Shown here piece after piece: positions 1 to 9,833 of a stretch of DNA of 17,405 nt; within the stretch, counting starts at the first letter, position 1; each line of letters starts with the position of its first letter. The notes under the pieces are model-generated. The model saw only the letters and a list, made by a program, of their open reading frames with translations. It was not told where the DNA came from and did no database searches. Both the position numbers and the translations under genes were made by a program. The stretch is from Hamiltosporidium magnivora (taxonomy: Eukaryota; Microsporidia; Dubosqiidae), in assembly GCA_004325065.1 (NCBI GenBank), contig PITI01000192.1, positions 1 through 17,405 of the forward strand, given 5' to 3'.

Positions 1-203
1 AGAATTTGCAGCTTAGATGAGATATGTACCAGTGACTATAAAAGTCCCATGCGTATAGAACTAGAGGAAAATTTTATATCAAAATAGAACAGGATTAATG
101 ATAGTAACCCATTTAGATCATATATGTGGTTTAAAAATCAAGGTTTGAAGAAAGAAAGACTAATTTGAAGAATTTTAATGAAAAAAGATAAATTAAGATT
201 TCC

Positions 204-226
204 GATCGCTACTCGACTAGGCGATC
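204..226. repeat. stem-loop 1 of hairpin cluster
   Basis: GATCGC (204-209) is the exact reverse complement of GCGATC (221-226), and T210-G220 can add a wobble pair. This gives a 6-7 bp stem with four G/C pairs and a 9-base loop holding TCGACT (213-218). It has no T-run after it, so it does not look like an intrinsic terminator. It is the first of three hairpins within 150 bases. One stem of this size could be chance. Confidence 0.35.
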
Positions 227-259
227 ACAATCTGATACTCATAATAAATTTATTTATAT

Positions 260-296
260 AAGTCGAACATGTTCTACCTATTTTTTCATTCGACTT
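260..296. repeat. stem-loop 2 of hairpin cluster
   Basis: AAGTCGAA (260-267) pairs perfectly with TTCGACTT (289-296) across a 21-base loop. AGTCGA in the left arm could pair instead with TCGACT in the loop of stem-loop 1 (213-218), so two mutually exclusive folds are possible. Eight-base arms are common by chance in this composition. The repeated use of the same TCGACT word is what makes the group worth noting. Confidence 0.35.
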
Positions 297-314
297 GTAG
301 ACTGCAAGAGATAA

Positions 315-350
315 CGAAAAAAACATATGTACATCGACATGTTTTTCTCG
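315..350. repeat. stem-loop 3 of hairpin cluster
   Basis: Bases 315-326 pair with 339-350 at 11 of 12 positions, with one A-C mismatch (318/347), around a 12-base loop that again contains TCGAC. The stem has A-tracts on the left arm and T-tracts on the right. It lies 18 bases after stem-loop 2. Function is unknown. A short structured RNA is possible, but nothing shows transcription. Confidence 0.35.
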
Positions 351-600
351 CTTGACCTCGGCTAATACACAACAAGATAATAGACAACTTTTTCACCAAC
401 CCTACTGGAGAGAATGTGTAACATATGTAGCGGAATAAAGATGATAAATAGAATGTTGTAGATTAACACGGCGCTGTTTATGTAAAGCAAGCGAACGAAT
501 AAGAAGAATCCCTTGTAAAGTTTAAGGTCAATATTAGCAAAAAATGAACAAGAGGTTACGTTGCAGAAACCGAAAACAAGCACAGCATTTGAGCATAAAC

Positions 601-2690
601 TCTGAATATAAAGAAATTTTTATAATATGAAGTTTGTTCTTAAATAACACCTACAAACTAGTTTCTGCGGTAATAAAATTTTCACGCTGAGATGAAGTAC
701 TCCTATAAAATCAAAATGCTATACAAATTGTTGAAAAAGTTTTACTGCAAAAATAACTAGTCAATTAGAAACATTTAAAGTTTCTGTTGAAAGTATAATC
801 GTTGTATAGCTATTCTAAGTACATACTTTATAATCCAAACAACTTTATATTCGAAATAGGAAAAAGATATTATCATTTGCGCTATTTGAAATTAAAATCT
901 TATTAAAATGCAAACGCCTAAAAAATGTGATGTGGGTTTCCTGACTATTGCGGCCTATTAAAGAATAGAGTCTGAATATAAATAAACAAACAGCAGGATT
1001 TTTACAAACAATCTAAAAAACAAGCAATATTACTAATTTCTTTCATCACATACCTAGCTTTGAGGACGAGGGACACACATGCAGCTTGATTTACATATTT
1101 AAACAAAATCAACAATTTCAAAAAATTATTCTAGCATTAATTCTTGAAATAAAAAAGGCAGATGTTTCTAAATAGCGATAAAAAAATAAGTCTAATATAG
1201 CCATGGCAAAGTAATGAATTTGCAACATGAGATTATTCTTTTCTGAGTGACAAAATTTATGGAACCGTGGTTTTATAAAAGAATGAGCCGGAATTGAAAA
1301 AAGATATAAAACCTTAAGCATCGTTCGATGCGGTTTTTGCAATGTATATCTGACAAATGCAAGGCCTTAAAATAAAAGACTCAGAAACTTGAAATGTCAT
1401 TTATGGAGTCGATTCTTTAGTTTCTTAGGCTTTTGCATAGAAAATTTATGTATCGATGTATATATGCGTTATAAGTGGCGCATGGTTCCTAAGCTTTTAC
1501 GATATTCCATTCAGTTATTGTTTTAATAAAAATATAAATTTACTTTCAAAATAGCTTGTGAAACTTACATAAAAACGAATTATGTATTTGCTTGTCATTT
1601 TTCTTTATTTTATTTTGTAACTAGATTACCAGAAAATCTAATATGTTTTATTGTATTATTTTTTTAGGTGTGCTTTTTCGTACATTGGGCTGAGTTATTT
1701 AAAATATATATATAAAAATAACTTATACATTTTTGCTTAATCATATTAAACAACTAAGATTCTTTTGCTTAACTACTTGGTACAGCTCTGTTAAAGATCA
1801 TGCCAATAAAATATCTTTTTTTTAGTCTAAAATGCATAGCGAAAACTTTTATGTATATTTTCGAGAGAAACTCACTAAGAATCACAAAACCATATTTTTA
1901 AAATTTTGTAGCACTACACATGATTAACAATTTAACAATTTTCATTTTTAATAATTTCTAGATACCTAGATATTGTTTGGTTCGATGTAAATATATTCGT
2001 CTAGAACATCTCATAATTATATACACTTCTGACAAGGGCATACAAGAAATAATTTTAATTTAAAATACATTGATTATTAGCATAGATCTTATTGTTTAAG
2101 ATTTAAAATTAAAGCTTGTATATTCTACCGCGTGTCAAACATTCGCTTGAAGAGTAAAGAAGCCTTAATAACTATTTCCTTATAAAGAATAAGTTAAAAT
2201 ATAAAACACATTTTTTTGTTAATTAAGACTCTTACTGGGATTCCAAAAATATCTGCTATATACAGAAGCTTTTCTATATTATTGATCTTTGAGCCCCCTC
2301 ATTAGCGGTACTTCTATGTGTCTCATAGCGAAATCTTTCTACATTTTTTCAAAAAACTCTCTGGGTATGATATAAGTTAATTTCATTTTGTAGACTATAA
2401 TATATTTTAAATGCTCTATTATAGTATAGTACATTTTCATGTGAATTCCGAATACTTAACTAATAATACATCAAATACTCAAACAATTGTTATTTGATAT
2501 AATATTATATTATAAAGTTGACTGTGTTTTATTCTTTTCCTTACCATACTTAGATATGTTTTGACATAAATATCTTCTTTACAACGTTTTCCTACATTCT
2601 TTATGTATTCGCAACAAAAATATTCTACTTAAAAGCTAGATTATTGACTATAAAAATCAATATAAAAGTTAGTTTTATTTATAATTTGCG
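601..2690. other. AT-rich non-coding stretch
   Basis: I see no gene or RNA here. The first half is A-rich on the plus strand (in 961-1020, 33 A against 13 T), and T-richer sequence follows from about 1.4 kb. A 74-codon minus-strand frame (1118-1342) has no recognisable motif. Small inverted repeats exist, such as AGAAACT/AGTTTCT (1383-1389/1419-1425), ACTATAATA/TATTATAGT (2394-2402/2417-2425) and CTATG/CATAG near 2313-2327. All are within chance expectation for this composition. Confidence 0.6.
2470..2510. repeat. AT hairpin overlapping a 14-bp palindrome
   Basis: ATCAAATA (2470-2477) pairs with TATTTGAT (2491-2498) around a 13-base loop that contains the palindrome ACAATTGT. The right arm overlaps the perfect 14-bp palindrome ATATAATATTATAT (2497-2510). 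Both are almost purely A/T, so they may be chance products of composition. I know of no function. Confidence 0.3.
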
Positions 2691-2960
2691 ATAAGATCTC
2701 GGTCTAGGTACACATCGGCTTCTTAAACCTAAGCTTTACACCCAAGCATGACTTATGGAACGCACAAGACCTTAAATATAAACATGACAGCGTAATATAG
2801 TTCACCAGATCGAAGGATTAGAAATGTGCTAGTAAGTCTATATCATCTTCTTCTACCTGGATTAAAAATGTATATTTCTTCTATCCCATAAAGGCAAATT
2901 GTTGTCGCTGATGTCTGCAAGTTTAGTCTTCTAAGATTCAACAAGAAACGGCGTAATCTC
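2691..2960. other. unidentified GC-richer island
   Basis: Lines 2701-2820 are about 40% GC (48 of 120), and 2881-2940 is about 38%, while the line just before (2641-2700) is about 18%. No open frame of useful length crosses the island, and I recognise no rRNA, tRNA or snRNA motif in it. It could be a decayed transposon, a dead exon or an unknown non-coding RNA. The compositional contrast is visible directly. The identity is not. Confidence 0.4.
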
Positions 2961-3452
2961 TCTGTCATGTTTTAAACTCTATATACTTAAATATATCAAA
3001 ACTTTTTATACAAAAAATTCATAGTTTTGTAGACTATGCGGTACAGTTTTCAAAAAAATTACACAGAAAAAGCTCTAGTTTAATTCAATCAAAGCCAAAT
3101 AATTCCTTTAACACTATTTTACTCATAAATATTACACGGTTTTCACACAATTACTTTACTCTAACCATACAGATCAAACATACATATAATTTCCTTTTTT
3201 GTTTTAGGTCTAAAAACTAGTTGGATAATCAGATATATAAAAACCTTTATAAAAAATAAGTTTCAGCCTATCTCAGAAACGTATCTAAAGTTTGCATAAG
3301 AATTTCTACTTTAGTAAAAATATAAGGAAATTAGAGCCCTTAAATGTTTATTTCTATTAAAACAATACTAAACGACAATAAAATATATGCTTCAAACACA
3401 ATTAATGACAGATAAAGAATACATCAGTCATTCGATAGAGATACACTAAGGT

Positions 3453-3486
3453 TCCGTATTTTCGATTTAAGTAAGGCCTTACGGAT
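3453..3486. repeat. 12-bp GGCC palindrome with flanking inverted pair
   Basis: GTAAGGCCTTAC (3471-3482) is a perfect 12-bp palindrome with a GGCC core. TACGGA, which overlaps its right end (3480-3485), is also the reverse complement of TCCGTA just upstream (3453-3458), so two alternative pairings share the same bases. AAGGCCTTA also occurs near 1361. Palindromes like this can be protein-binding sites, but one copy of this length is within chance. Confidence 0.3.
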
Positions 3487-5280
3487 ATGCTAAAAGAAAG
3501 TTTCGTTGCAAGGCCGTTAAAATTTCACACGGGTTGTATATTTTTTCTAGAATCATAAAACATATTACCATGTTCCAAATTTTTCTGTAGCTATGATAAA
3601 TTGAAATAAAAGTCTATTTTTTAAGTCAATAGTATCGAAACTTTGCCAGGAAAAAGAGGTTCGTTTGCTTTATATAAGAATTATTTTTAATATTTAGTTC
3701 TTTTTTTATGACGATGAACTATATTTTTTACGCTTGCATTTGACCAAGGAAACACATGGCATCAAAGCAAGAGAACTAGGCCATCTGAAAATATTTTGTT
3801 TTTGCTCTTATTCTTAAATTTTTCTACGCTAAAAACATTTTTTATATTCATAGTGGTTTTCTTCTTGATACTACAATAATTTAGATTACAGCGTAATTTT
3901 TTTACGACTATCTATCTAAAATTCTTTCCATTTATCAAATTTATTTGCAAATTAAACAAAATTAAAACCTATAGATATTGGAGACAAGATTTCTTTATTT
4001 GTGCACAAAATTAAAAAGAAAGAAATATTTGTTAATTTACTTCAAAAACAGATCGATGTTAACATTGAATCTATTTTATATCGTATAGAATCAAAAAGGC
4101 ATGATAAAAACTGTGTGTTTTTGATAAAATCACAGGAAAGCATTTTAAATTTATAATTTATCTGTTTAACTTTTGATATGAAAATTAAAAATATTTTTGA
4201 CAAAATTCTATGATATTCAAATCAACATAGATTTTTTTCCTATTGCAGCCATTATCACTATATAAAACCATTTAGATTCTATATTATAGACTATATAGAA
4301 TAAACACACTTTTAATATGTATTTTACTATTTGCCACAATTTTTTCATTTTAAATCTAGTAATGAGAAGCATTGGAATCCTTTCAATATATTTCGATCTA
4401 ATCATCATTTAAAAACTAGATGTTACATATGATTGTAAACTTATTGTTAGACATACTATAAATAAACACGTAAATATATCAAAACATATAAGGTATTTAC
4501 TTTGTTCGTGGCTATCAAATCTTTTTTGTTTGCCGTACATTGTTTTTACAGCTACACTTATTAATGATTAGTTTTTCTATTTATTTTTATACCATAGTTC
4601 ATTTTTGCAGTATAAAAACATATTTTTAAAAAATCGACTAAATAACAGGATATAGATGAATGATTAATTTAAAACGAAATGAAACTTATTTTGTAAATTC
4701 TTAGCCTAAAAAAACTTGCATATTGAGCTTTAATTTTATAGAAATTTTGCGCACGTCTATTCTGACAAAATCAAAGAAATTTTGTTCTAATTGCGTAAAT
4801 ACTCATAATTGTTAAATTTTGAAAATATATTCTTTTTTTAAGTTATAGTTAAGAAACTTTTTATAATTGATGTAATTTTCTAGCATAAAGACAATCAGAA
4901 AAATTCATATACATAGAGAAAAAAAAATTGATCAGATGAAATACGCTTTTAATATTTTTTAAACCAAAAACAAATTTGAAGCATATACATATTGATATTG
5001 TTGTTCTGATTGTGTAATCGTCATACTCAATTTAAGCAATGATGCAAATATAAAATATATCCGTATAAAGACTGCTGTGCGTATTAACTATTTTTATAAG
5101 AAATTATCTTTTCTCTTAAAGTCTTTAACGAGAAATTGTAAAAATCATAATATCTTGTGCTTTTAATTTAATTTCATATTGTATATATTTGTGAGCCATC
5201 GAGAAAAAAGCGAAAGTTTCGGACACAATCGATGTTTTTATTAATTTATTCACGATTTAATACATTACTTTGGCATTTTC

Positions 5281-5306
5281 TATTAATATTTAACTAAATA
5301 TTAATA
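5281..5306. repeat. perfect AT-only inverted repeat, 12-bp arms
   Basis: TATTAATATTTA (5281-5292) and TAAATATTAATA (5295-5306) are exact reverse complements separated by two bases (AC). As a hairpin it gives 11 pairs with a 4-base loop. The arms contain only A and T. A rough estimate for this composition is about 0.1 such repeats per window, so this is one of the cleaner palindromes here. It could be a cruciform-forming site. I see no neighbouring gene that it would regulate. Confidence 0.5.
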
Positions 5307-5563
5307 AACTAGAATGTTTTAAAAAGCATAGATAGGTAGAGTCTTTATTCTGCAGTGTTAAATTGATATACTTCACAAATTATTTTAAATTATTAATGAA
5401 ATCTATTATTTTACCAAGCCATGTACGTATTTCGGAATAAAACATGAAAATCTCATTCTATCAATATTGTTATGTCATACATGTAGATTTTATTACCCCA
5501 ATTTAATATATTCTTAAAGTTTTGTAGAATCGTTACCTGTTATTAAAAGATATATTACAATCT

Positions 5564-5585
5564 TTAGACAGCTTAGACAGTAGAC
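5564..5585. repeat. short 9-bp tandem repeat (TTAGACAGC)
   Basis: TTAGACAG occurs at 5564-5571 and again at 5573-5580, separated by one C. A third partial unit, TAGAC, follows at 5581-5585. TAGAC therefore recurs three times at steps of 9 and then 7 bases. It is too short for a satellite and probably reflects local slippage. It is the only clear tandem repeat with a unit longer than a few bases that I noticed. Confidence 0.5.
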
Positions 5586-5727
5586 TACTTGATTGAAAAA
5601 TTTTATAATATTGATCTATTGCTACAAATCCCTCTTAAGGCCGAATTTATAGTTCGTTTGTGCCATCATTTGCTTTTATACTATATATTAAAGCAATCTT
5701 ATTTATTCTTTCACCAAATACTTATAA

Positions 5728-5788
5728 TTTAACACTAAGCATTTAATGGTATACTTTCGAGACGAGGGTTCTATACCCTGTGTGAAGG
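5728..5788 (+). pseudogene. possible tRNA-like relic lacking an anticodon arm
   Basis: A hairpin at 5765-5779 resembles a tRNA T-arm: stem AGGG/CCCT with loop TTCTATA. This keeps T54, T55, C56, A58 and the G53-C61 closing pair of the canonical arm but has T where position 57 is normally a purine. It fits a relaxed B-box, GGTTCNANNCC. GTGTGAA follows at once (5780-5786) and pairs at 6 of 7 positions with TTAACAC (5729-5735), as acceptor strands would. Between them TTTAATGGTA (5742-5751) resembles a D-loop with A14, G18, G19 and A21. Only about 8 bases remain where a 17-base anticodon arm should be, and the whole is about 58 bases. It cannot be a working tRNA. It may be a tRNA pseudogene, a piece of a tRNA-derived SINE, or coincidence. 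Confidence 0.2.
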
Positions 5789-6516
5789 ATTTAACCCAAA
5801 ACACTGTAACTGACACAACGTAAACCTTTCTTATTATGTCAAAATTAAATTATCTTAACAACATATCCAGAGCTGATTTGAATTTCATATTTAGGTTTAT
5901 TCCATAGATCAAGGAACAATTTAGAGCAATCTTACATTTGTTTTCATATATTCCATTGGATAACCCAATAGAAAGTTTAGCAATGTTTCTATTTAGAAAT
6001 TAACTAATTCTATGTTCTAATACTGTAGGGTGTTTTATATCTAAAGTTTATTTTCAATGACTAAAAAATCTTAAACTTAATCATTGTAAAAGAAGGTTAT
6101 CGATTTGCACAAAGTCTATCTATACCAGAGATACGCACTTCTCTTACACACCAATAAGAAAAAGTTAGAATTCCCCTTTGAAAGTAATACGAAAAATATG
6201 TCTTTACTGTAGATACTGAAAATATAAGTTCTTTCTTAAAACTTAGTTGCACTAAATGATACTAGCTCGGAAGCAAAAAAAAAATACTTTAGAAAACATA
6301 TTAAAGGGTTTTCCTTTATTAATTCGACTTTTTTACATTTATTATGTCGTAGCAAAAGAGTAACACTATATATTTTTATGCAATGGTTCATTTTTATTAT
6401 TTGCATACTGAACATTGAGATTGTAATTTCCAAAAATAGAAATGTACGGTAAAAGTAAATATAAAAATAATAAATTTCGAATCTAAAGTTCTGCAATCAA
6501 TAAAATAGTTTTGTAG

Positions 6517-6559
6517 GTTATAAGAATCTTCAAAGAGTTATAAGACTTAAAATTTTAAG
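6517..6559. repeat. two 9-bp direct repeats abutting a 14-bp palindrome
   Basis: GTTATAAGA occurs at 6517-6525 and 6537-6545, exactly 20 bases apart (about two helical turns). The second copy is followed at once by the perfect palindrome CTTAAAATTTTAAG (6546-6559). Paired direct repeats at helical spacing beside a palindrome resemble binding-site layouts, but each part is AT-rich and could arise by chance. There is no gene nearby to link it to. Confidence 0.35.
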
Positions 6560-7281
6560 GTTTGTTTGATTTTTACCTCATTTTATGATCGAAAATATTT
6601 CTACTCTAAATTTATAGTATGCACTTACCTTGACATAGAAAGAAAAACATACTTGTAGAAGGGTAGCTATAAAAGCTAAAAAATTTTCATTTGTTAAAAG
6701 TTTTTGATATGTACAGGAGAAAAACGAATATAATTTATATAATTCAGTGATGTTTCGATGATGACTTACCTCAAAATTTTAAATCTTTTAAAACATAACA
6801 ATACACCGATAATAGGGCATTTATTTAGATATAGCTTTTTCTATTTGTTCATAAATCTTACACAAACAATAATAGATAGTAGTCTGAATCTAAAACAATT
6901 AAAAGGCTCTTATTCATTAGTAAAAATATTCAACTAAATTAATTAATTCTCTTTGCACTGTATTATTTGTCAAACATAACACAACAATTTTTTTTAGATT
7001 TTGTAACGGTTTTACTTACAAAAACAAATTGATTTAACCTGTTAAGATTTCTTTTTAAAGAATTTACACTTTGATAAAAAAAATTGTATGATAGATTGAT
7101 ACTTTTTTCTCGTTCTTATGAGCCTTCTATTTGTATTCGTAATAATATTTGTGCAATATAAGTATTACTCGAATAGCTTAGTGGTGCTTTATATTTGACA
7201 AAAAAAAATATTTTTAGAAAAATTACTAAGAATTGATACAATAAATCAATAAACATATAAGAATATGGTTGATAAACACTG

Positions 7282-7297
7282 TTTTTTTCGAAAAAAA
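7282..7297. repeat. 16-bp palindrome T7-CG-A7
   Basis: TTTTTTTCGAAAAAAA is a perfect 16-bp palindrome of seven T, CG and seven A. About one palindrome of this length is expected by chance in a window of this composition. A second TTTTTTCGA lies a few tens of bases downstream (ending near 7325). I assign no function. Confidence 0.4.
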
Positions 7298-9120
7298 TAT
7301 CACTTCATAAGAATACATTTTTTCGATTAATTAGACTGAATAAATAACATATGTAGAAAGTGAACAGAAGAATATTAAAGACGAGCCATTATTGCTCTGA
7401 AAGATTTGTAGTAAATTTAAAGGACGAAACGAAATTTGCTGGTTAAAAAGCCTAAATTTTTGTTGGGAAATTCTTCAATCAGATAATTTTGGGAAAGGAG
7501 CTACTAAAAAACAATATGAGCAACTGATGAGTGAAAATAACAAATTCTTATTGAAATGTTAATGAATTAAAGCTTATATGATGGGTTTTAAGACTATTTT
7601 TGGCATTTTTTCTTATGAATGTAGAGATGTCGTTTTTCAAGCTTACCTTTAAGTCTTTTTATAATATACATTTATACATTAGAATACTCTTATTTTTTAA
7701 TTATTGACATTGGGGTAAAATAAATACAAAACAAAGATATTGGGTACAGCTTAAAAGCAAGAAATAATCTCAACAGTGGATTTTTATGTTTGTAAAAGAT
7801 AGCAATATATGTGATAGATAGAATTTCGATGATAATGTTTGTTCAGGCATAAAATATACATTGTAAATAATCAATTTTATTTTTTTAAGCAAAAATGCTA
7901 CGCGAATACGATTATATCGAATGAATTAATCTTAATTACAAAAATTATGAAGTCGATTGATTGTTTCCGAAAAAATGTGACAGTGTGTTATGAAAGACTA
8001 GCTCGAAAATTATCTATATTATAAGTATCGTTATAAAAGGCTGAAAACTTTATATCTTAAACTGTTCTTGTATTTCAAAAACTATAATTGTAAAAATTTC
8101 AAAATATAATATGGCTTTCATTTTAGATGAAGAAATAGATAATATGAAAATTCATTTTAAAATCTTACATATCTGTTTTTTATTGTCTTAATCATGTCTA
8201 AATAATTTTAGCGCTCTTTTAAAATTTTCAAAAATCTTTGTTTTAAGAGACTGAAGATTCGAAAGGCTTTTGGATTTCTATTTTCTTCATGATATTTCAG
8301 GATATAAGATTTTGTACCAAAATAATATCCAAAAATAGCATGGTTTCATTTTATAACTAAAATTTAATAAATTAACTTTAATACTATGTTTTTTATATCT
8401 TAATTTAGTAGATTTTAATTTTTATAAAATTGTTCGGAAAATATATTTGTATCAGGCAAGAATAATAATGTACAGTTTATTTTTTTCTAAAAGAATATTA
8501 AAAATTTATCTTACATGCACAAAAATTCAAGCTTTTTATCTAATTCGTATTTATTTTATTTATATTCGGACCTAGTTCGAATCTTAATAAATTAAATTCG
8601 TATAATTGCTTCTATATATTTATCTGTTTCCGATTGTGTTTAACGAATATAAAGTTTTCTCTGTGCATATGATTTGATATAAATACTCTTAATCTTTATT
8701 TACAGAGTAAAAAATGTATTTAGATCTATATATACATAACTATCAAAATATTTAAAGTTGGTATTTAGACCAGTCTAGTATTAAGTATAACTCCTTGCTA
8801 TGTACTGTTTCTATAAAAAAAATCCGGTTCTTCGGCAAGTTATTTATTGTCAATTAAAAAGATTAAAGAAGATAAATGTGTATTTCCTGGTTTTTAAATC
8901 CCAACCAATTAAATAACATCGCCTGCTTCGGTTTTATTCTTTACGAAATATGATAAAAAACTGAAAACCAAAAATATATTGTTTAAATAGTAAATTGTTA
9001 GTAAAATTTTGTTTGTTTTTAAAATTTTTGATCGATTTACAGAGATGAGTAGATAAATTTTTTTTACAAAAATGATTTGTGCTAATAAAAATCAATGTAA
9101 TTTTCCCTACAATGCGGAAA

Positions 9121-9360
9121 GCAAAATTGGCAATATTTTCTGATTGTCGTTAAAGGCGACTAAAAGAGACTGGTCCTCGGGATTGAGTTAGGCGTGGGGC
9201 TACCTTCTCACTTTTTAAAACCACCTTGCTACGAAACTTGAAAAATTAAACAAGCCCAGGAGAAAAGACCGGTCGGCGATATTACTAAAAATTTCATTGC
9301 TCGTCTAGAACAGTGCGCGATAAGATTATCACTAATGTAATTTTGCGCCTCCACTCTAAG
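9121..9360 (+). mobile_element. GC-rich island, possible remnant of a non-LTR retrotransposon 5' region
   Basis: This is the strongest compositional anomaly of the window: 99 of 240 bases are G or C (41%), against about 20% in the lines at 9001-9060 and 9541-9600. It contains GTCGTTAAAGGCGACTAA (9146-9163), then CTCGGGA, GGCGTGGGGCTA (9191-9202) and TTGCTACGAAAC (9226-9237). From memory, this order resembles a sequence found upstream of the coding part of non-LTR retrotransposons in many invertebrate genomes. I could not search to confirm it. No reverse transcriptase or endonuclease frame follows, so this would be a fragment. The segment also folds: GTCG/CGAC (9146-9149/9157-9160), GACTGGTC with GACCGGTC (9168-9175/9267-9274, one G-U) and GCGC/GCGC (9315-9318/9345-9348) around GATA/TATC. 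The alternative is an unknown structured RNA. Strand is assigned from the remembered order only. Confidence 0.35.
9315..9348. repeat. nested hairpin at the right end of the GC island
   Basis: GCGC (9315-9318) and GCGC (9345-9348) can close a stem that contains the tight hairpin GATA-AGAT-TATC (9319-9330). The outer stem is only four pairs but all G/C, which is unusual in this DNA. It may belong to the structured island rather than stand alone. Confidence 0.3.
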
Positions 9361-9408
9361 TCTTTAAGCGTTACCATGTGCTTTTTCAAAAATTGTGTAA
9401 TGTAAACT

Positions 9409-9425
9409 TACAAGTGCACCTTGTA
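9409..9425. repeat. small hairpin TACAAG/CTTGTA
   Basis: TACAAG (9409-9414) pairs with CTTGTA (9420-9425) around the 5-base loop TGCAC. It lies about 50 bases after the GC island and has no T-run, so I do not call it a terminator. Confidence 0.3.
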
Positions 9426-9796
9426 TATTTGCATGCGGTATCTTACAATATATACATATAAATTAAGCTGAAAAAACAAATATTCAGCTTTCTTAAAATT
9501 GTAGTCATTATAAAATATTGTTAAACAAGTAGGCATATTTTTAACGATATTAAATTGGTTGATATCGTGTTATAATTCTAATTTACCAAACAAATAATTT
9601 TCTTTGACTGTTATATACTTTCAGTTATATTTTTTGAGCTAAGAAATATTTTGATATTTACACGACAAATTGCGCATCTGTTAATTCAATGTGAAAAAAA
9701 AGTATTTTGTTATTATTAATAATTAATAAATAACTTATTTAAAATATCAATGTTCTATACGAAGAACCAATTTATAAATTTATGATATAAACAAAA

Positions 9797-9833
9797 AATC
9801 TAGCGTGATTAGAACAAACGATAAGGCTAGATT
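9797..9833. repeat. stem-loop AATCTAGC/GCTAGATT
   Basis: AATCTAGC (9797-9804) and GCTAGATT (9826-9833) are perfect 8-bp arms around a 21-base loop. After one mismatch (A96/G34) three more A-T pairs extend the stem outward. A-tracts precede it and GTTTAAA follows. The shape resembles a weak terminator, but no gene reads into it. Confidence 0.35.

Larger units (their letters stand above)
1..600. other. non-coding, slightly GC-richer start of window
   Basis: I see no gene here. Lines sampled between 301 and 540 are about 33-38% GC, above the 20-25% typical of the interior. The plus strand is A-rich. The only open frame over 70 codons (minus strand, 362-583, 73 codons) resembles no family I know and is rich in Phe, Leu, Tyr and Ile, as random AT-rich DNA would be. 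The one structured part is the run of three stem-loops at 204-350, listed separately. Confidence 0.6.
2961..5728. other. AT-rich non-coding stretch
   Basis: I found no gene. The 63-codon minus-strand frame at 4217-4408 looks like no known family. The stretch contains a hairpin CATAGT/ACTATG (3020-3025/3033-3038, 7-base loop), the palindrome at 3471-3482, the AT inverted repeat at 5281-5306 and the small tandem repeat at 5564-5585. Otherwise I see only AT-rich sequence without microsatellites. Confidence 0.6.
5831..9100. other. AT-rich non-coding stretch
   Basis: I see no gene. The longest frame of the window (minus strand, 6236-6496, 86 codons) lies here. It has no domain, no signal peptide pattern and random-looking composition. 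A 61-codon plus-strand frame (7839-8024) is equally uninformative. A run of ten A residues at 6275-6284 is the longest homopolymer I found. Local repeats at 6517-6559 and 7282-7297 are listed separately. Confidence 0.6.

Noticed and set aside
2387..3037. Repeated TTTTGTAGACTAT (near 2387 and 3026) and other TTTTGTAG words
   Set aside because: Dozens of matching 13-mer pairs are expected by chance at this composition, and the flanks do not align.
6236..6496. Longest open frame, 86 codons, minus strand
   Set aside because: Its length is what chance predicts at this AT content. The composition is random-looking, with no domain, motif or supporting neighbour.
6758..6887. Box C-like ATGATGA (6758-6764) and box D-like CTGA (6884-6887)
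   Set aside because: They are about 120 bases apart, with no terminal stem next to the boxes. Both words are short enough to be chance.
7174..7185. TAGCTTAGTGGT, resembling a tRNA A-box/D-arm
   Set aside because: It fits 11 of 12 A-box positions and forms AGC/GCT, but no anticodon arm, T-arm or acceptor pairing follows in the next 60 bases.
7524..7536. CTGATGA followed by GAAA, resembling a hammerhead ribozyme core
   Set aside because: Only two bases separate the two words, so stem II cannot form.
8576..8583. TTCGAATC, resembling a tRNA T-loop
   Set aside because: The flanking bases do not form a T-stem, and no acceptor or D-arm can be placed upstream.
9039..9045. ACAGAGA, the core word of U6 snRNA
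   Set aside because: The bases after it do not continue as U6 does, and no internal stem-loop follows. The word is common in AT-rich DNA.
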